Of a stretch of 64,000 bases of DNA, positions 63,601 to 64,000 are shown in pieces. This DNA is from Nautilus pompilius (lineage: Eukaryota; Mollusca; Cephalopoda; Nautilida; Nautilidae), in assembly GCA_018389105.1 (NCBI GenBank), contig JACATO010002730.1, forward strand, positions 3,020,501-3,084,500, read 5' to 3'. The notes beneath the pieces are model-generated. The model did not search any database, had not been told where the DNA came from, and saw only the letters and a program-made list of their open reading frames with translations. The translations under genes were made by a program, and so were the position numbers. Positions within the stretch are counted from its first letter, which is position 1, and every line of letters begins with the position of its first letter.

Positions 63601-64000
63601 TCTATCTTCATGAACAATACATTTTTGGTGGCATAAGTGTACTTCGTTGGCCAGGTTCATGGCCGCCCACTACACTACACAGACATACCGAGATGAGATT
63701 TTGAAAGGCTGAGAGATAATCGTGTCGTGTTTCTTCTCAATTCTTATTTTAGTGGTAGAAATGTACTATCCTGCCAAGTTGTATGGTCGCCCACTAACTA
63801 CACAGATATACTGAGATATATGTGGGAATGTGTGGGAAAGAGATAATCTTTTCTCCTTATCTACAACTGGAGCCAGGATTTTATTTCAGGCTAAAAACAC
63901 AATCATCCTACAATGGAATGGTCAGCCACTTCCCCAGATCTTTCACTCACACAGTACCTCGTTGGTAAGTGCGATAAGCTCAAGAATTCCACTCCAAAAA
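63449..64000. repeat. Degenerate tandem array of about 125-bp units
   Basis: Four diverged units carry the anchor ATGGTCGCCCACT or a close variant, with its CGCCCACT part (CAGCCACT in the last unit) at 63501, 63664, 63788 and 63923. Units 2 and 3 also share GTGG(C/T)A(T/G)AA, CACAGA(C/T)ATAC(C/T)GAGAT and GAGAGATAATC or AAGAGATAATC in the same order. Spacings are 163 (107 without the GA tract), 124 and 135 bp. The array runs to the window edge, so its full length is unknown. Confidence 0.75.
63543..63598. repeat. Perfect (GA)28 microsatellite
   Basis: Fifty-six bases of uninterrupted GA, sitting where other units of the surrounding tandem array have GAGAGATAATC. Confidence 0.98.

Noticed and set aside
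1..64000. tRNA, rRNA, CRISPR array, bacterial operon, LTR retrotransposon
   Set aside because: No canonical GGTTCGANNCC B box at tRNA spacing, no rRNA-like block, no regularly spaced repeat array and no long terminal repeats or gag-pol motifs were seen on either strand.

Overview
This window is AT-rich, gene-poor DNA from a multicellular animal. There are no bacterial-style operons, no rRNA or tRNA genes and no CRISPR array. Simple-sequence tracts are frequent, and everything recognised with confidence is a eukaryotic transposable element: mariner, Tc1, pogo/Tigger, a non-LTR retrotransposon and a tRNA-derived SINE-like piece. An arthropod or another invertebrate with a large intergenic or intronic fraction fits best, but the species cannot be read from the sequence.

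Layout. 1-7.6 kb: AT-rich with a GA microsatellite. 7.67-8.39 kb (minus): the best candidate host gene, two exons joined by a consensus donor, with a signal peptide and a cysteine-containing second exon. 9.0-9.3 kb: an unexplained G+C-richer patch. 11.7-12.4 kb: unidentified open frames. 15.34-16.17 kb (minus): decayed Tc1 transposase. 23.82-23.95 kb (minus): tRNA-derived SINE-like fragment. 24.91-26.85 kb (plus): mariner copy 1, carrying a nested 621-bp pogo/Tigger-type non-autonomous element. 31.4-32.2 kb: possible 5' end of a gene. 35.63-36.92 kb (minus): mariner copy 2. 40.24-42.26 kb (minus): decayed LINE endonuclease/reverse transcriptase. 44.48-45.11 kb (plus): second Tc1 relic. 49.57-50.22 kb (minus): possible terminal exon. 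60.18-61.00 kb (plus) and 61.46-61.93 kb (minus): third and fourth Tc1 relics, facing each other. 63.4-64.0 kb: a degenerate tandem array of about 125 bp period, one unit of which has grown into a perfect 28-unit GA repeat.

The transposons record a relative history. The LINE and Tc1 copies are heavily decayed, so they are old. The two mariners keep terminal inverted repeats and TA target duplications, so they are younger. The Tigger-type insertion into mariner copy 1 is younger still, and mariner copy 2 supplies the matching unoccupied site. Both mariners share the same catalytic aspartate-to-valine change and the same central frameshift, which suggests they were moved by transposase from another element.

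No host gene is established with certainty. Candidates are given with low to moderate confidence and need transcript or homology evidence.
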